Part shown: in pieces, positions 26,001 to 41,000 of the stretch
Numbering within the stretch: position 1 is the first letter of the stretch
Layout of the letters: every line of letters begins with the position of its first letter
NCBI GenBank assembly: GCA_008360955.1
Contig: LUCM01002221.1
Span: 9,946 to 73,945 of the forward strand
Length of the DNA: 64,000 nucleotides
From: Fasciolopsis buskii
Lineage: Eukaryota; Platyhelminthes; Trematoda; Plagiorchiida; Fasciolidae
Direction: 5' to 3'
Translations under genes and position numbers: made by a program
The notes under the pieces: model-generated
What the model was told of the DNA's origin: nothing
What the model saw: only the letters and a program-made list of their open reading frames with translations
Databases searched by the model: none

Positions 26001-29000
26001 GAGATTTGTCGCAGCGTGGACACTTGACTAATACAACTCTAGACGGGTTGGAAACCGGCTTGATTCTCACGCATACACCTTTCGCGAATGGTAGATAATC
26101 GGCGAAGGACAATGTCTACGGGCAGTCTGGATGCAGCGCTTTCCAAGCTAATTTCTCTGTGGTTTTCACATAAGGATTTATCAACTTCTTAAGTCGGTAT
26201 AACTGCTGATTCATATTTTTCCTTAGGATTCCTTTTCCTTGCTCGGGTTGATCCCATGGGTTTTGTTAACTTCAGTGTTAGCACTTCTCCACCGTCCTTG
26301 AAGAAGGATGATAGCAGTCCATCTGGCCCAACTGCCTTATGCTTTTAAGAGGACTTACCTCCCTATTGACCCGCATTTCTGGTATAGGGCTAGCATCTAC
26401 CTGCGTCGTTTCATTTGCAGGCACAAGTGGTAGATTCATTGTGGCAATGGAGCCAACGCTCCAGTCTACGCTTCTGAGAGTGAATTAGTGAACCGTCGTA
26501 TTCTTCAACTGCCACGCTTACATTGGTGTTTCTGTGAGCTAATATTCTTAATCAATCAGTAGAGGATGCAACCATTGCCGAGAGCTGGATCTTTTTCAAT
26601 TCCCTACATTTTCCTGTCCTCCAATGCTCGCAGTCACTTCTTTGGCTGTTGGTCAGTTGATGCCTCAGAGATTTGTGCGTCCTATTATATATGGCATCTT
26701 TGGAAGACCGATCTACCAGCATCCAAAAGGGCATTGAGTTAGACATCTATACCGAATTCTATGCCGCATCTTTCGTCTGGCACGACAATCGAAACCACGC
26801 TATCCACTGGATCGAATGAGATAGTTGGTAATGAGTATGCTTCTTCTGAAGGTTCCTTCTCTTTTTAATGTGCATTCTGTTCTTAACCGTCTCCGTTTGC
26901 TCCCTCTGCCTACCCAGAAGTCCTCAGTGATAGTGTCCGATACTTGGAACGATTCATTGTCAAAGGGTTCTAAGTGATTTTCGGATTTGTAGCTTCCGTT
27001 TTCCCAAGGGTCTTCAGCTTCTGAATCTCGACTGCTTTAGCGTGTGCTCTCACGAAGTCCAATGAACTGGACGACTGATGTTTGCCATATCTTTTGAACC
27101 GATGTTCTGGATTCGAGTGGTGGGATTCGTCTAGCTGTGCCTGGTATCTCATCAAAATATTTCTCGTGCACCTCACTTGGCGAAGCAGCTCGGGTTGCGG
27201 CGAAGTATTAACTTTGGCTAACTAGGGCGAAGCTGCCCCTTTCGATTAGATTCTGATTACTAGTCGTTTAGGTGCAGCAATACTCCGTTGGTCAGTTGAT
27301 GCTAGAAAAGATCGTTGTGGTAAGCGCAACTTGTTTGTCATTTCGATGTGTTTAACAGCGACTTACATGGAATTCACTGCTGTCGTTCGCAAGTGCAAAG
27401 GGTCTGTCACTGTAATGGTAGCAAATGATTTTAATGCATAATCTTGAAAAGCTATTCTGTCAGGCGATGAGGATAGGCGTCCTCAGTCTTGTGCGCGGAC
27501 AGTTGGTTATTTTCCGCGGTTCGCGTCGCACAGTGACATTTTGCTCTAAGTCCCCAAATTTCCTGAACCAGCCATCATATATCAGTAAGCCGTCACTGGT
27601 ACTGTTTTGTCCAAAGCTAGATCCTGTTGGTCAGCTTACCTTAGACCGGGACTGTGCATGAGTTTTCGCCACCTCTAATGGTAGAAATTGATGTTCATCA
27701 AAAACAGATTTGTCAGAACAAAATTAGTTTAGACTATAGTTGTTGTCATTGCGGTCGGTGGGGGCAGCAATGGGCATCTGGTGTCCCGTTTCATCTCCGC
27801 TCGTTAGCCAATTTGGGCGCTAAAATCACCACCGGAATGATCGAGATAATTCCCGATGGAACTCGTTTTTGGCTTCAGGGTAGCTGCATTCATTAGTTGC
27901 ATACTCCTGTGCGACGAACAAGCAATGCTTTACTCGACTGCTATTGACGCGTACGAAACCTTCCAGGCGAACTGCACACACGCGGCTGTTGACTAGGATC
28001 CAGTGTATGAGTGCACGCTCAGAGTGATCCAAACGTCAATCTGACCACGAGCATTCGGGGCCGGATCCCCTGATAAACGAAGAGAGAATGTATCTAGGTT
28101 GCGAAGAGTTGCCATGGTGTTTTGATCTCGTACGCGTTTCGGAGGCGTGGCATATAACTACTTCAAAAGTTTCACGAGTTCCAGTTAGGGCGTTTGTTCT
28201 CCAGCCTGGTTTGGCTTGGGGATATCGAATAGAAACGAGGGAATCAAACACTTAGCGCTAAGTGATGTTCCCAGAGTTTTTCCACTAATTTTGCCAATAA
28301 GCAAATTTGTCAAGCAGCAAATGTTCGTGGCATCTTGTACGGATGCGTTTTGTACATTTCCCAGTCACCTAAAGTGAAGGTCACGACAGTAATGTTTGAT
28401 GATAATAAAGCCCAAATATTTGTTTTTTCGAACCAGTAACCATATTTCCACTAGCATTTATATCTAAACTCATGTGGCAGCCTGATGAACTGATGAACGA
28501 AAGTTGGATGATTGAACAGTTTTTTCTGGGATATCCTTCGGTGACAGTGTTATTCATCCGTCGGAAGAATTGCCGCTCGTAAAAGTGGTTCCGCGATTTT
28601 TATTCGTGGACGATTTTTGAGGATGTGTTTAACGTTTGAGGAATGAAAAAGACAGGCTCCACAGCCACTAGGACCCACTACACGAGATTGGAAGGACTAG
28701 CAAGCATGGTTCTGAAGTGTAGAGTAGAATAAAACTCTATAGGTCAATTCTCGACGGGAGCTGCATTCTACCTTACGGTTGCGGTTAAGAAAATGTCACC
28801 ATTGTGGTTGTTAGTGTTGAATAATCTGAGTCCAGGTTTACGGAAAAAAGGCGGCCGTGGTGCCAGATGTGGCTCTTTGTCTAATCAATTTTGATGTGAT
28901 CTTATTTCATCCCATGTCACTCCAAATTTCAGGATCACGGTTGCCGATCTTCCATAGGAGCTGTGGTCCCTTAAGTGTATGGGTATGTCCATTCCGGTGC

Positions 29001-32000
29001 ACTCATCCGTGAAGCGTGTGATAATAAGCTGTTCGAGATTTTACCCACCGCGTTATTGCACGTTGGATCTTTACCCCCTCTCTGAGCAGTTTCTCACCAG
29101 TGTGAACAAGATGTATTCGGATGACAAATCCCAAGCAATGTAGGAAGTGGTTTTACGATTGTGTGACCGTCGGCCAGACATCTCCGTCGGCACGGAACAC
29201 GACCGACTTTCTTGATTCTAGAAATACCAATCGAAATCTTATCTATCGGTAAATTTATAGACCCTGATTCAAACGTTTCCGTAAAATGGCTGTTGTTTCG
29301 GTTAGCGACGGCACTCGCAAATTGCCCCATTCCCTTTTTTCTGTTTATAGGAAAACACAACAGTCCTTTGAAGTAACTTGAGATATTTTTCGTTAGTGAC
29401 TGGTCTTCACTGGTACTTGGGATAATGATCAGGATGTCTCGATGCGACATCGTTATCAGTATGTTGGGGGTTTTTACTGGCAGTTGCTTGTTCTTTGCCG
29501 ATATTCTTAGGTCTCTTCCACACTTCGGGGCTTTTCTTGAAAGCTGGAGTCATGCATTCACCTACTTGTGACGGGACCGGCGGCGACCTGTTGATATTAC
29601 GGTGCACTTCATGAGACCAATAGATCTGGCGATCCCCGTTTCAAAGTTATGATCATCGATCCTCGCATTGGTTCGTTGGCTCTAGGAGTTGCTAGACGTG
29701 TTCCATTTATTGCAGTCGATTCAAAAACGTAGCAAAAAAAACTGGTGTGTTCGGAAACATTATCAGCTTCGAACGATTTTGAATGTATCATGGTATCCTC
29801 CAACGCACCAAGTTTAAACTTATAAGACCTTCTTGCTTCTTACAGGGATTTTGTCCGTTGCGTCAATTACCTCGCTATAGTGTTCATGGAAACTCGTTGG
29901 ATGCATTTCAGATTGGCGATAAGGTCCGCGGTAAGTGATTCGTTTTTCTACGAAGACTTATGATATGGTGTGTAATCGAAACCAGGACGTACTTCGACTG
30001 CAGTGCCTCCCTCAGCGTACCTCGTATGCGTTTCTTTAACAATGTTGTGGTGTTGACATCGTAACAAGATCCTGTTTGTAATTAAGAGGTTCTTTTGAAT
30101 GTTTTGTTTGTTACTGCCACCTCCGGTTTCGGAGACTTGTCGAAAATGTTGTTCTTACTGTACCTCCAATACCTTTCTTGGGAAGCCATTCCCGTTGACT
30201 TACAATACTCACCGGCAGTGGCCAAGTGGGTGTCGTTTGTCACCCCGAAAAGATATGAGTTTCGGGTTCTCTTCAGGAAGCCCAATTACCACCAAGATAC
30301 TTCTAACAACCTACGAAGCTTGGATATCGTATCCGCAAATATCTGATATCCTAACAACAGGGAAACAACCATACAGTGCATCCATGTTTTTAAGTAATGC
30401 TTCGGGTAGTGGTATCGCATGGTAGATAAATTCGTATGTCGTAAAATCTGTTACTAGCACTGATCAGTTTTCTTCGTTTTTCTTGGCCGTGTGTCATTAT
30501 CAGGATTCAAACTAGACACTATTAAAACAGAAGTGTGTTGCATCTCTGAAGCAACTGATCGTTCTGTAACGCCATCTTTCCCTAAGAATTGCAGAAGGAA
30601 CTCATTTTTTTGGTACCAAGTGATCAAGCTCTGTAGGTCATATCCAAAGCCTTGGTCGTATTCAGGCTACCTGCACAGAAGTCATCTATGAGTAGGGGTC
30701 GATCGCTGTGAGCTAGCGGACAGCAAGCTTGCAAATCATTCACGGATATGTGAAGCATCATGGGGTGGTGAAGTTGAACAAACCGTTCAGAGCCTGCCCG
30801 GTAGCGTAATGGCTAAGGCGTCGACTCAGGAATCGTTCGTCCCGTTTTCGCGTCCCAGTCGAGCGCGGTCCATATGCACTGCTCAGATTCTAACACGATC
30901 AAACACATGTACAGTGAGTGCTTCCATCGTTTCTTCATCGTCAGTTCAGCGATCATATCACATGGCGAATGAATTATTTCATCAATACATTCAATCTCCT
31001 ACTTCTAACATGTACCAAGTAATCAAGCTCTGTAGGTCATATCCAAAGCCTTGGTCGTATTCAAGGCTACTGCAGCAGAAGTCATCTATGAGTAGGGGTC
31101 GATCGCTTGTGAAGCTTAGCGGACAGTAAGCTTGCAAATAGTCACGGATATTTTGAAGCATCGCATGGGGTGGTGAAACGTTTTGAAACAAACCGTTTCA
31201 GAGCCTGCCCGGTAGGTATGCTAAGCGCGTTCGACTCAGAATCGTTCGTCCCCGGGTTCGCGTCCCAGTTCGGGCGCGTTGGATATGCAGTTGATGATTA
31301 CTAACAAGGATGAAACAGCTGTACATTGCTTCCATGGTTTCTTTATGGTGAGTTGAGCAATCATATCACATGGTGAATTATTTCATAAGAACTCACTTTT
31401 CTTATTCCATCCTTGTACGCAAATGGCCGAAACCGAGTACTTGCATATGGCTATTTACACTCGAATTCCTCACAGTTTTTGATGTCCTTCAGAATTATGC
31501 CCTAAGTGCGCTTCTCCAAATTCACGGTTGGATTAAAGATAGCCCTATCTGTGAGATCCCAAGCGGTCTTTCGATGCGCTCTTATGAGACCTTCCAACAG
31601 CCAATTTGAGAGTAGAAGTCTGTCAGAGGGTCAAATCTTTGAAAAAGCATCATTAACAAGGTACCACTCGCCATCGGATTGACTCACGCGCTGGTGCCTT
31701 GTTGACAGTAACCAGTGACAGATTCGCATGCTCCACACGGCAGTGCATTCTTGACGCATGTGTCCCACGGACCAGTCGTTTCATTTACGCGTAACGTTCA
31801 CGTTTGCCAGTGGCTGATAACACGCTGTCTACTCTTCGCATTAGCCCGTCAACTAACCACCCATCGACGCGTTCTCATTCATTCCGATGAACGATCAATA
31901 TCAAGAGCGTGTGATCGTCTGTTCCCTTTTAACGCTATGTAAACTGTAGGTTTTCTGGATTAATCCGGATAGAGTTTCCCTACTTGTTCATGGTTCCTTC

Positions 32001-35000
32001 TCATTGGGATTCGGACGATCGGGGAGTCTCCAGTCGGGGACAGTCCACAGGTTTGTGCACCGAAATAACGAAATCATCGAGAACGATAGCCCTGTTCAGT
32101 GAGCGGAAGCCTTGAAGTAATCGGTGTAAGCGGCGTGAAATTCGTCCTTAGAGATTTCCATCATTGGACGCATACACAAACAGTGAGCGAACGGTGACAT
32201 TTGATATGTTACTATTTATCTTGTTCATACACTTTGCCTCCATTTTCAGCTTTCATGCATTTACTTTTCAATGAACAGAGTGCGAGTTGTTGGCCCCGTT
32301 CGTTGTTTATTAGTTCACGAACTTTGAATTTTGATCAATCTATTTAGCTTAAAAACTAGTACGGTGGAGAATATGTTCCGTTTTGGACTCTTCTGCACGG
32401 ATCCAAGTGCAGCAGACAGTCAAACATTGGGATCATAGGTGCCGGGCTTTCTGCTACCTTAAATCAATCACTTTCGGGCACATCGTAAAGCTTGATCTGC
32501 TGACGTCCCATATTTCTGTTCCATGTATAAGCACATCGTGAACGCACAATTGCAGCAATACTATTGAGATAGTCGTCGTTTTGTACGTTTGTCTAGGAAA
32601 TGGCATTCTTCGCTCGTAATATTCTTGCAACAACAAAGCAACAGAATGGCCAATCTCTTGATCGGTTTGCACAGAAATTGAAGTCACTTACGAGGTTGCG
32701 ATTTCCGAACCAAAACCACTTAAGAGAATCGTGATAGTGCTTTTTGTGATGCCTCTACCATTGACATCCAGCTGAGTTACATCTGGCGACGTCATGCGGA
32801 GAATAGCGTTGTAAATTTCCGGGCGACCCTCGAGCACACTAGATCGTTGGAAATGTCAGAACCGCTGTTTGTCTTATCAGAATGCCTCAACTCCATGACA
32901 CACTGGCAGGTTGTGTTATCCCGGGCGAAATACTCAAAAAAAAAGTTTTCACAACTCCTTGAGTGCTTTTCATCCACCATCCGTCCATCCATATCAGCGA
33001 TCTCTACTTCTTTTGTCCTGGAATATTTCTAAATGTTTCTTAGGCCATGACATTCATTGGTAAACATAGATTTCCGTAGGAACCATATCCAGTTAATGCG
33101 CATCCAAAAGTCGGCCGCACAAACCGTTATCGAACGGTCGACCTTCGGCTTATAGAGTCAATGCCTTTTCTCTGAGTTACCGTGCACGTAGCTGTGGAAT
33201 ACAAATTACGTAGTTTTACATCCACTGTTAGATAGTGCATTTCAGTATCGTGCAGCATCAACTTTGGAATGCGTGGCGCTTAAGTAAATGTTCGGTTTCA
33301 ACCTCGTGCCACTTTTAAATAAATGCAGATTCTGGATTTCGTTCACTTTTGCATGTCCAGGCCTGTTCATTTAAGCCGTAATTGGATGGTTTTGCAGCCC
33401 TTCAGTCCCGGTGCATTAGAATGCATTCGTTTGGACGTCTGCTGAATTCGAAGACTTTCTTGACGAAATGATTGCCTTAAATTATCCTGCATCATACAAC
33501 TTGGAAGGCAGTGGATCGCTTGAATAAAGCTTTGGAAGACTATTTCACTTGACTGTAAATTAATGAAACCCCCGTCGAGAGTAAGGAACATATTTTGCTC
33601 GATGTTTTGCTTTCCAATCGTCCGTTGTTGTGCACTTTGTCGAACGTTACTCCGGGTGAAAGTTGTTCTGCCATAAACAAAGGTCACAATAAACATAATG
33701 CTCCTCACCTGACGATAAACAGCTGGGAAAGTTCACTAAAAAGCAACACAGAGTGACGAGGTGCGACCCACTTCTGAACTTGGTGTTTCTGCATTCTAGT
33801 CCGTGTATAATTTGAAGACGGAAAAGGAAGCAGAAGTTCTGGTTCGTCGTTTGGCCCCTATGTGCCGTCACAATAGAGTGCGACATTAAAGAAGCTAAAT
33901 GACCTTGAATAACTGAATTTAACAAACAGTTATAAAACCTCTAACATAGAGCAATGTTATTGTGCAAATGGTAGAGAGGGACCATGGACACAGATTCGAT
34001 AGTAAATTTATTCACTCATTATCTCAAAGTCCTCGTTGCCGTGGTACAGTACGTTACTTTCTTTATAACAGGATGACGAAACTTCAGACACAATGGAGAA
34101 GGATACGCTGTTGTACGTAGTTTTCATACAGATCTCTGATTCATTTCCCACCTTTCGCTGATACTTTGTTTAATAATGATAGTTACTATAACACATCATC
34201 ATCACCGTTCAGTGTTAGACAGCAAGGCAAGCCTCATTGGCCACTGCCTTTTCCAAGGAGTTACGAGTTTCTATAAAAAGAGTGAATATCCAAAGGGAAC
34301 AGCGAGTGGACCTACACAGGTGGGACAAGATGAGATGCTGCTGTAGCCAACTCACGGAACAGTCTGACTGTACAACACACCTTTTAGTTTAATCATTCTG
34401 ATTCGATAGAAAATGACAGCACAATCGCCACTGTTCGCGATTCACTGCCACATCCTTTAGTGTTTTCAGCCAGCTACTTGACGGGTATTTCGCACCCCAA
34501 TCACGAAGACATGCGACACCTACCTTACCTAAGTTCGCTGTGAATTTTCTCGTTCCACGTTGCCACGTCATCTGTTTATCTCCATATGGCTTCTTCCACT
34601 GCGTGGAAGGAACGCGAAATAGGGCATGATATGGTGGACGAATGTTCGTCATACGCAACACGTGACCCAACCGAAGTAGTTTACTAAGTTTCATACGCCG
34701 AGATAAGGTATTCTGAGAACTGGCATCTAGTACAAGATTCCTGATCTCCACATTATTCACCCGGTCACTCCATCCAGTCCTGGTGGTACTACGTAGATAT
34801 CGGTGATCAAAAACCCCTAACGGACGAACATCTTCCACAAGCATACTCCACGTCTCGCCACCGTGCAACAAAACGGTCCACAATCGCAAGTTCCTCTTCG
34901 CTAAGCACCAAATTCGGCACTGCTATCGTCCAGTTCTACAGCAGCACTCTGCACTTTGAAGGTGCAAAGCACATGCCAAACCGAGCGACCGATCTCGAGA

Positions 35001-38000
35001 CTTTATCTAGTGCGCGTTATGCATGGTCCGCAAACTCAAAAAGGCACAGAAACTATGACACTTGTTCTGGTAAGTGCGCAGGCCATCACTACATCAAGTT
35101 ATGTCTTGTTATAGTTGGTGGATCTTAGATATTGTTGATTGTTATAGCCGGTAGCGTTCATGTGTTGGGAATCTTCAAGCTCATTTGTGCAGCGCTTCTA
35201 ATTATTGGATGCTGCTAGGTTAGATCCAACAACAGAGCAAAGCGGTGCAAGTTTAGCAGTTGCAAAAGCTAAACTAAACTAAGCGGTGTCACATCCTAAC
35301 TACGAAATACCGTCTATGTCAGGTTTGTTTAATTCCCATCGGCAGCGGTAACCGTTAGCGCCACTTCAACCACCGGGTAAGCATTGTGGGTCCAGTTGAT
35401 GTCGGTAAACAAATACCGTTCATTGTGGGAACTGCGCTCGCTCTTCGGACAGCATTTTCACGTTAGTATTGATTAACAGAACACCTGCATCGAAAAGCTT
35501 GCCCAATTGTATAATGTCATCCAAACTTAAAATAAGCCGATTCTTTTTTAATGGGAATTCTTACTTGCTTGTTTTCATCTCCGGCATATTATTGCTGAAC
35601 ACGCCCACGAAGGCCTGCAACCACAACTTCCTCAATAACAAAATTAAAGAATTGTATTCTAGTCTTATGTGGGGTGAAGTGAACCAACTTTTTATAAGAT
35701 TCCAGTTTCAGACATAGCTATCGTGTCGAGCGATATTTTGCTGTGACTTTACGTTTGTTCAGACTGTCCAGTTTATCTTTGGTGAAGTGAAAGATTGGTT
35801 AATGTCTTATTTTATCAATCTCAACTCAGCCTTCATCTTGGATGTTCACGTTACCGGACGTCTCATTTTGAGTATGAATCCCAAGATGCTAAATCGAGAC
35901 CTATACGGAGATCTAAAATTGGTGAGTCTCCTGCATTCCATGTGACGTTCATTTTCATACATCTGCTTTTATTTTTCTTTTTCAGGGTTTAATTGGAGAT
36001 GACGACCTTCCTTTGCATTTCAAGTATGTCATCTTTCTTTTCGAAATCCACTTGTTTCGGTTCCATTCGTTATTAATGCTAAGTTTAACTGACCTGTATA
36101 CCGGTATACCTTATTTCGCTAGATAAATGAATATGGTTTCAGCGGGACTTGAAAACGTAGTGCAGAATTGATAGGATTTCTAGTGAACTAAGAGAAAGAG
36201 GCAGTGTTTTGATTTTCCCCTTTTGGTCTTTATTGTTGGTTATTTTTTCACTTATGGGATACAGTAGATCAACAGACAAGCTCCTAAGGCTTCCGTCACC
36301 AATAAAAATAAACTTAGGATCCAAGGGTGTATAAGCATTGCGATTCGAACCTGTGAAATGCACCCAGACATTCGCATTGTTTATTTCTTACCCAACCATC
36401 GAAAAATCACTTTAGTCTCACCTAAAGATGCGGGTTTTATCAGACAGAACCAATACGGATGTTATTTGTTTTTCTTTCGGCAAGTCTGCCCACTGATTCC
36501 CTTCCTTCGTTCCCGGCTACCACTTGCAAGAATAATGCGAAGTTGGTGGAGGGCTTATAAAAACGGGACGGGGGATAATGGAGACTGATGTTCGCAGCCA
36601 GGGATTTTACATTCCTACATCTGATGGAGGCCGAACGTCGTGGCATCGTCACGATTAGGCAATTCCGCTCTAGCTCCCACTGTGATGTGGGCTTTTCTGC
36701 AACACCGATCTCGTCTGTAGTGGATCTTTCAAGAAGGCAAAGGGTACTAATCACTTCCCTGAGGGTCACAAGCGGTGCAGAGTCAGGATCATGAATGAAT
36801 ACCATGTCAAAAAATACCAGTGTTCAGGCCATCCGATTTGTCACTGAACATGATCACACTAGCGTCATATCAAATGTGAACCACAGCAGGTAGTCATTCA
36901 GTTTTTTTATCTCTCATGACCTGTTGAATTTTATGCTACTCCAAGTTTTAAGGGTCTTGGTTTCTGGTTCAGCCTCACGTCTCTTGCACGCAGCTCTAGG
37001 GACTTTATACTGTTCCCCTCCCACTGTGCATACTTCAAGCATGTGTTGAGAAAAAATAGGAAGACCGTTTCACATAAGACAGGCCGCATGAAACATCCGA
37101 CATGACAAAATTGAAAAAGGAGACATCTTCATCGCAATTTACATATCAAAGATAAAACTTGGCCGCACAGCCTAACTCGATTTGAGACTTGACAGTACAT
37201 CTTGAATAGACAATACTTCTCTCTGGTCAACTGGATGCTAATAAACTAACAAGTGAATTATGAGTTAGGGTGGCTTGAAAGAGGCTAGAAGTGGTAAAGT
37301 CCATGCTGTTTTTTGCTTGCATCCCCTGTCGCCATGGTTCTTGTTTATAATCAGATTTGCATTACTTATGTTTTTATGTTTATTCATGCGTGGACGGGAA
37401 CAGGAGGGGGTCATTGAGCGAGGCTTGTCAATTCTCTGTCGTGATACACTTCGCAGGATTTTCTAAGTAATTATTCACTTTCTGATCCGTATTTTATTTA
37501 AAGAGATGCACCAACTTTTTCCTACTTCCACTCAGTAGATCAATCTTGATATCGTTTTTCAATTTAGGAAACTGCAAAATTTGGACGGGAAATCATACGA
37601 GGCATACTTGGAATCAACTCCTCAGTTCCGCAATCCCGATGGTCTCCGAGTCCTGTGTGCACGCATGGGAATACCACGATCTTCTGCGTGCAGTCTCTTG
37701 TTTTCCATTAGTCGGTGCGTTCTCTGTACTTTCGTTTTTAAGTTTCCGTCCTGTTCTTCAAGTTACCATTGGTCAAAAGCAGTTGTCGATATGACTCTTC
37801 CCCTACTTTACCCTTTACTTTTTTCGCGTTGTGCCGTTTCGCCATCGAGTTGTGAAGCCAGCGTGATTGTTAGAATTGATCCCTCGGGCTCAACGTGTGC
37901 AGCCTGAACCTTCGTTATGCGAAAGTCGAAATTCAGTTTTGCTGTTAAAACGTGCTCAGTAATCGGAGTTCGGAATAGTTTATTGACTTAATTTACAACC

Positions 38001-41000
38001 CCTTGCATGTATTCCGTGAGTAAGTAATATCATCTGGTGAGAATGTCACCGTTACCAGAAAAAACGACAGTTACTGTTGGGCCCACCAATTCACATGTCG
38101 GTATACTGATTCTGACAGTCCGCCTATATGTAGATGCACACGCTAGGAGAGGGGAAAAAGTCATACTCTATTCCATTTTCGAATGCCACAGTTATGATTA
38201 GAGCGCATAAAAATCTACGAGGCTAGTAACGATTGACATGAGTGAAAACCAATGAGTTGGCCTATTCTGAGTATGGGGTTCGACTTTAATAACCATAATT
38301 CTGATCAGGACCATTAGTTCGAAACCGCTTTGGATATCGGATAATTTCAGGCTGTTATCATTGTCGAATAGACCGACTAAACAATATGCAGTAGAACGAT
38401 TGCATCGAGTGATCACGTCTCTAACCTGTCGGAAAGATCACTACGGTTGATGGGAACATCACTTAAAATTTTGGACAGGTGCCGGTTGCCTAGAATCGCA
38501 ATCAATGAATTAATACGATCACGATTTTACTTATGGAAATAAGAAAACAGCGCGGATGTCGGACAAGGTAGATCATGGTAGATAAGCTAGTAAATAACTG
38601 CGACTGTTTGGATGGATGCATACTTTTGCATGCGAAACACCGGTCGCTGCATTGCAGGCCGGGTTTAGGGACACAATAGTAGGACAAAGTCATGGAATTT
38701 TTTAAATGTCACCCTACCTTCCTCTTGTAAGCAATGAATTAGACTGTCTAAATGATAAACATAATAGAACTGACGAACTCAAGATAGATCAACTTAACGA
38801 ATTTCCCTTCAGCTATACTTTGGTGTGATTGACAAATCCACCTCAATTTCAACCTTACGCTAGTGAGCTCTGGTTTTGGTTGCAATTTCACTATACCATG
38901 TATCTAGCATCGCAGTCAAAAGTGGATTAAAAGACTGTAAATGGGAAAGGAGTCGGAGCAAAAGAAAGCTAAGGGTTCCTACAATTAGCCATATTGCCCA
39001 ATAGTGATAGTAGTTATTGGTATATTTCTCGGTACATATAAGCAAGCTCACCCGGGTTCATCGTCAGTAGGTAGGAACGGTGTTGATAAGTGTTAAAATC
39101 TGACATGTATCACTCGGACAGACTGATCAATAAACAACGTTGAAGCACATGACATCATCACCGTTCAGCGTTAAACAGCGAGGCAAGCCTCACTGACCGC
39201 TGCCTTTTTCTCAAGGTTACATGTCTCTGTGGTAAAATACATATCCTGGGAACACGGAGTGGGCCTACGTAGGTGGGACAAGATAGAACAGTCTAACTGT
39301 ACAACACACCTTTTAGTTTAATCATTCTGATTCGATGGAAAATGACAGCACAATCGCCACTGTTCGCGATTCACTGCCACATCCTTTAGTGTTTTCAGCC
39401 AGCTACTTGACGGGTATTTCGCACCCCAATCACGAAGACATGCGACACCTACCTTACCTAAGTTCGCTGTGAATTTTCTCGTTCCACGTTGCCACGTCAT
39501 CTGTTTATCTCCATATGGCTTCTTCCACTGCGTGGAAGGAACGCGAAATAGGGCATGATATGGTGGACGAATGTTCGTCATACGCAACACGTGACCCAAC
39601 CGAAGTAGTTTACTAAGTTTCATACGCCGAGATAAGGTATTCTGAGAACTGGCATCTAGTACAAGATTCCTGATCTCCACATTATTCACCCGGTCACTCC
39701 ATCCAGTCCTGGTGGTACTACGTAGATATCGGTGATCGAAAATCTTTAACCAACGAATCTCCCACACGGAAGCACATCGGATTTTTGGCCATGTGAAATA
39801 AACTTCGTGATTAAAAAGGCATTTTTCACCGGCCGATGACAGCAGGAGGAAAAATTCGAACGGTTCATTGGAAAATTGAAGGTGTATGGTGTCTGATTTG
39901 GACGAGATTTGAGTTTCGGTCAAAAATAAACGCTGATCATAAAAGGGCTACAGAAGCTGTTCTCTAATAGACACACTTTTGTAACTGCTTTACTTGGTTT
40001 TTCTCATCAGCTTTAGTGGGAGCAAGAAACACGGATGATTGTCGATTGGCCAGTCGAAACAAGACAGGGCTTCCTTTTTTACGTTTCAAAACAAGTAGTT
40101 TGCGGTTATGTGACCTGAGGCATCAAAAAGTTAAACTGAAAAATTGAGCTAGTACACATTGCGATTATGATCTCTTTAGGAGCTGCGGATACCAGGGACG
40201 GTGAAGTCTTTCAGTGAGTGTCCTCGACACGATACTATTCATCACGGGATCAGTACAGGGGCCAGTGCGTTGTTGACAGTAACCAGTGACAGATTCGCAT
40301 GCTCCACACGGCAGTGCATTCTTGACGCATGTGTCCCACGGACCAGTCGTTTCATTTACGCGTAACGTTCACGTTTGCCAGTGGCTGATAACACGCTGTC
40401 TACTCTTCGCATTAGCCCGTCAACTAACCACCCATCGACGCGTTCTCATTCATTCCGATGAACGATCAATATCAAGAGCGTGTGATCGTCTGTTCCCTTT
40501 TAACGCTATGTAAACTGTAGGTTTTCTGGATTAATCCGGATAGAGTTTCCCTACTTGTTCATGGTTCCTTCTCATTGGGATTCGGACGATCGGGGAGTCT
40601 CCAGTCGGGGACAGTCCACAGGTTTGTGCACCGAAATAACGAAATCATCGAGAACGATAGCCCTGTTCAGTGAGCGGAAGCCTTGAAGTAATCGGTGTAA
40701 GCGGCGTGAAATTCGTCCTTAGAGATTTCCATCATTGGACGCATACACAAACAGTGAGCGAACGGTGACATTTGATATGTTACTATTTATCTTGTTCATA
40801 CACTTTGCCTCCATTTTCAGCTTTCATGCATTTACTTTTCAATGAACAGAGTGCGAGTTGTTGGCCCCGTTCGTTGTTTATTAGTTCACGAACTTTGAAT
40901 TTTGATCAATCTATTTAGCTTAAAAACTAGTACGGTGGAGAATATGTTCCGTTTTGGACTCTTCTGCACGGATCCAAGTGCAGCAGACAGTCAAACATTG

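Larger units (their letters stand above)
30614..31395 (+). repeat. Tandem pair of SINE-like units, about 399-bp period
   Basis: The segment starting TACCAAGTGATCAAGCTCTG at 30614 restarts at 31013 (TACCAAGTAATCAAGCTCTG) and runs in the same order to about 31395. Each unit holds a tRNA-like core. Unit 1 differs from unit 2 mainly by single-base losses. The dimer lies in the intron between TTC14 exons C and D. Confidence 0.85.

Noticed and set aside
36326..36420. B-box-like GGTTCGAATCG on the minus strand
   Set aside because: No A box at the right distance and no pairing ends.
39759..39923. Extension of the RTE frame of copy 2 to 201 codons
   Set aside because: The part above 39758 is unrelated flanking DNA read in frame by chance, as comparison with copies 1 and 3 shows.
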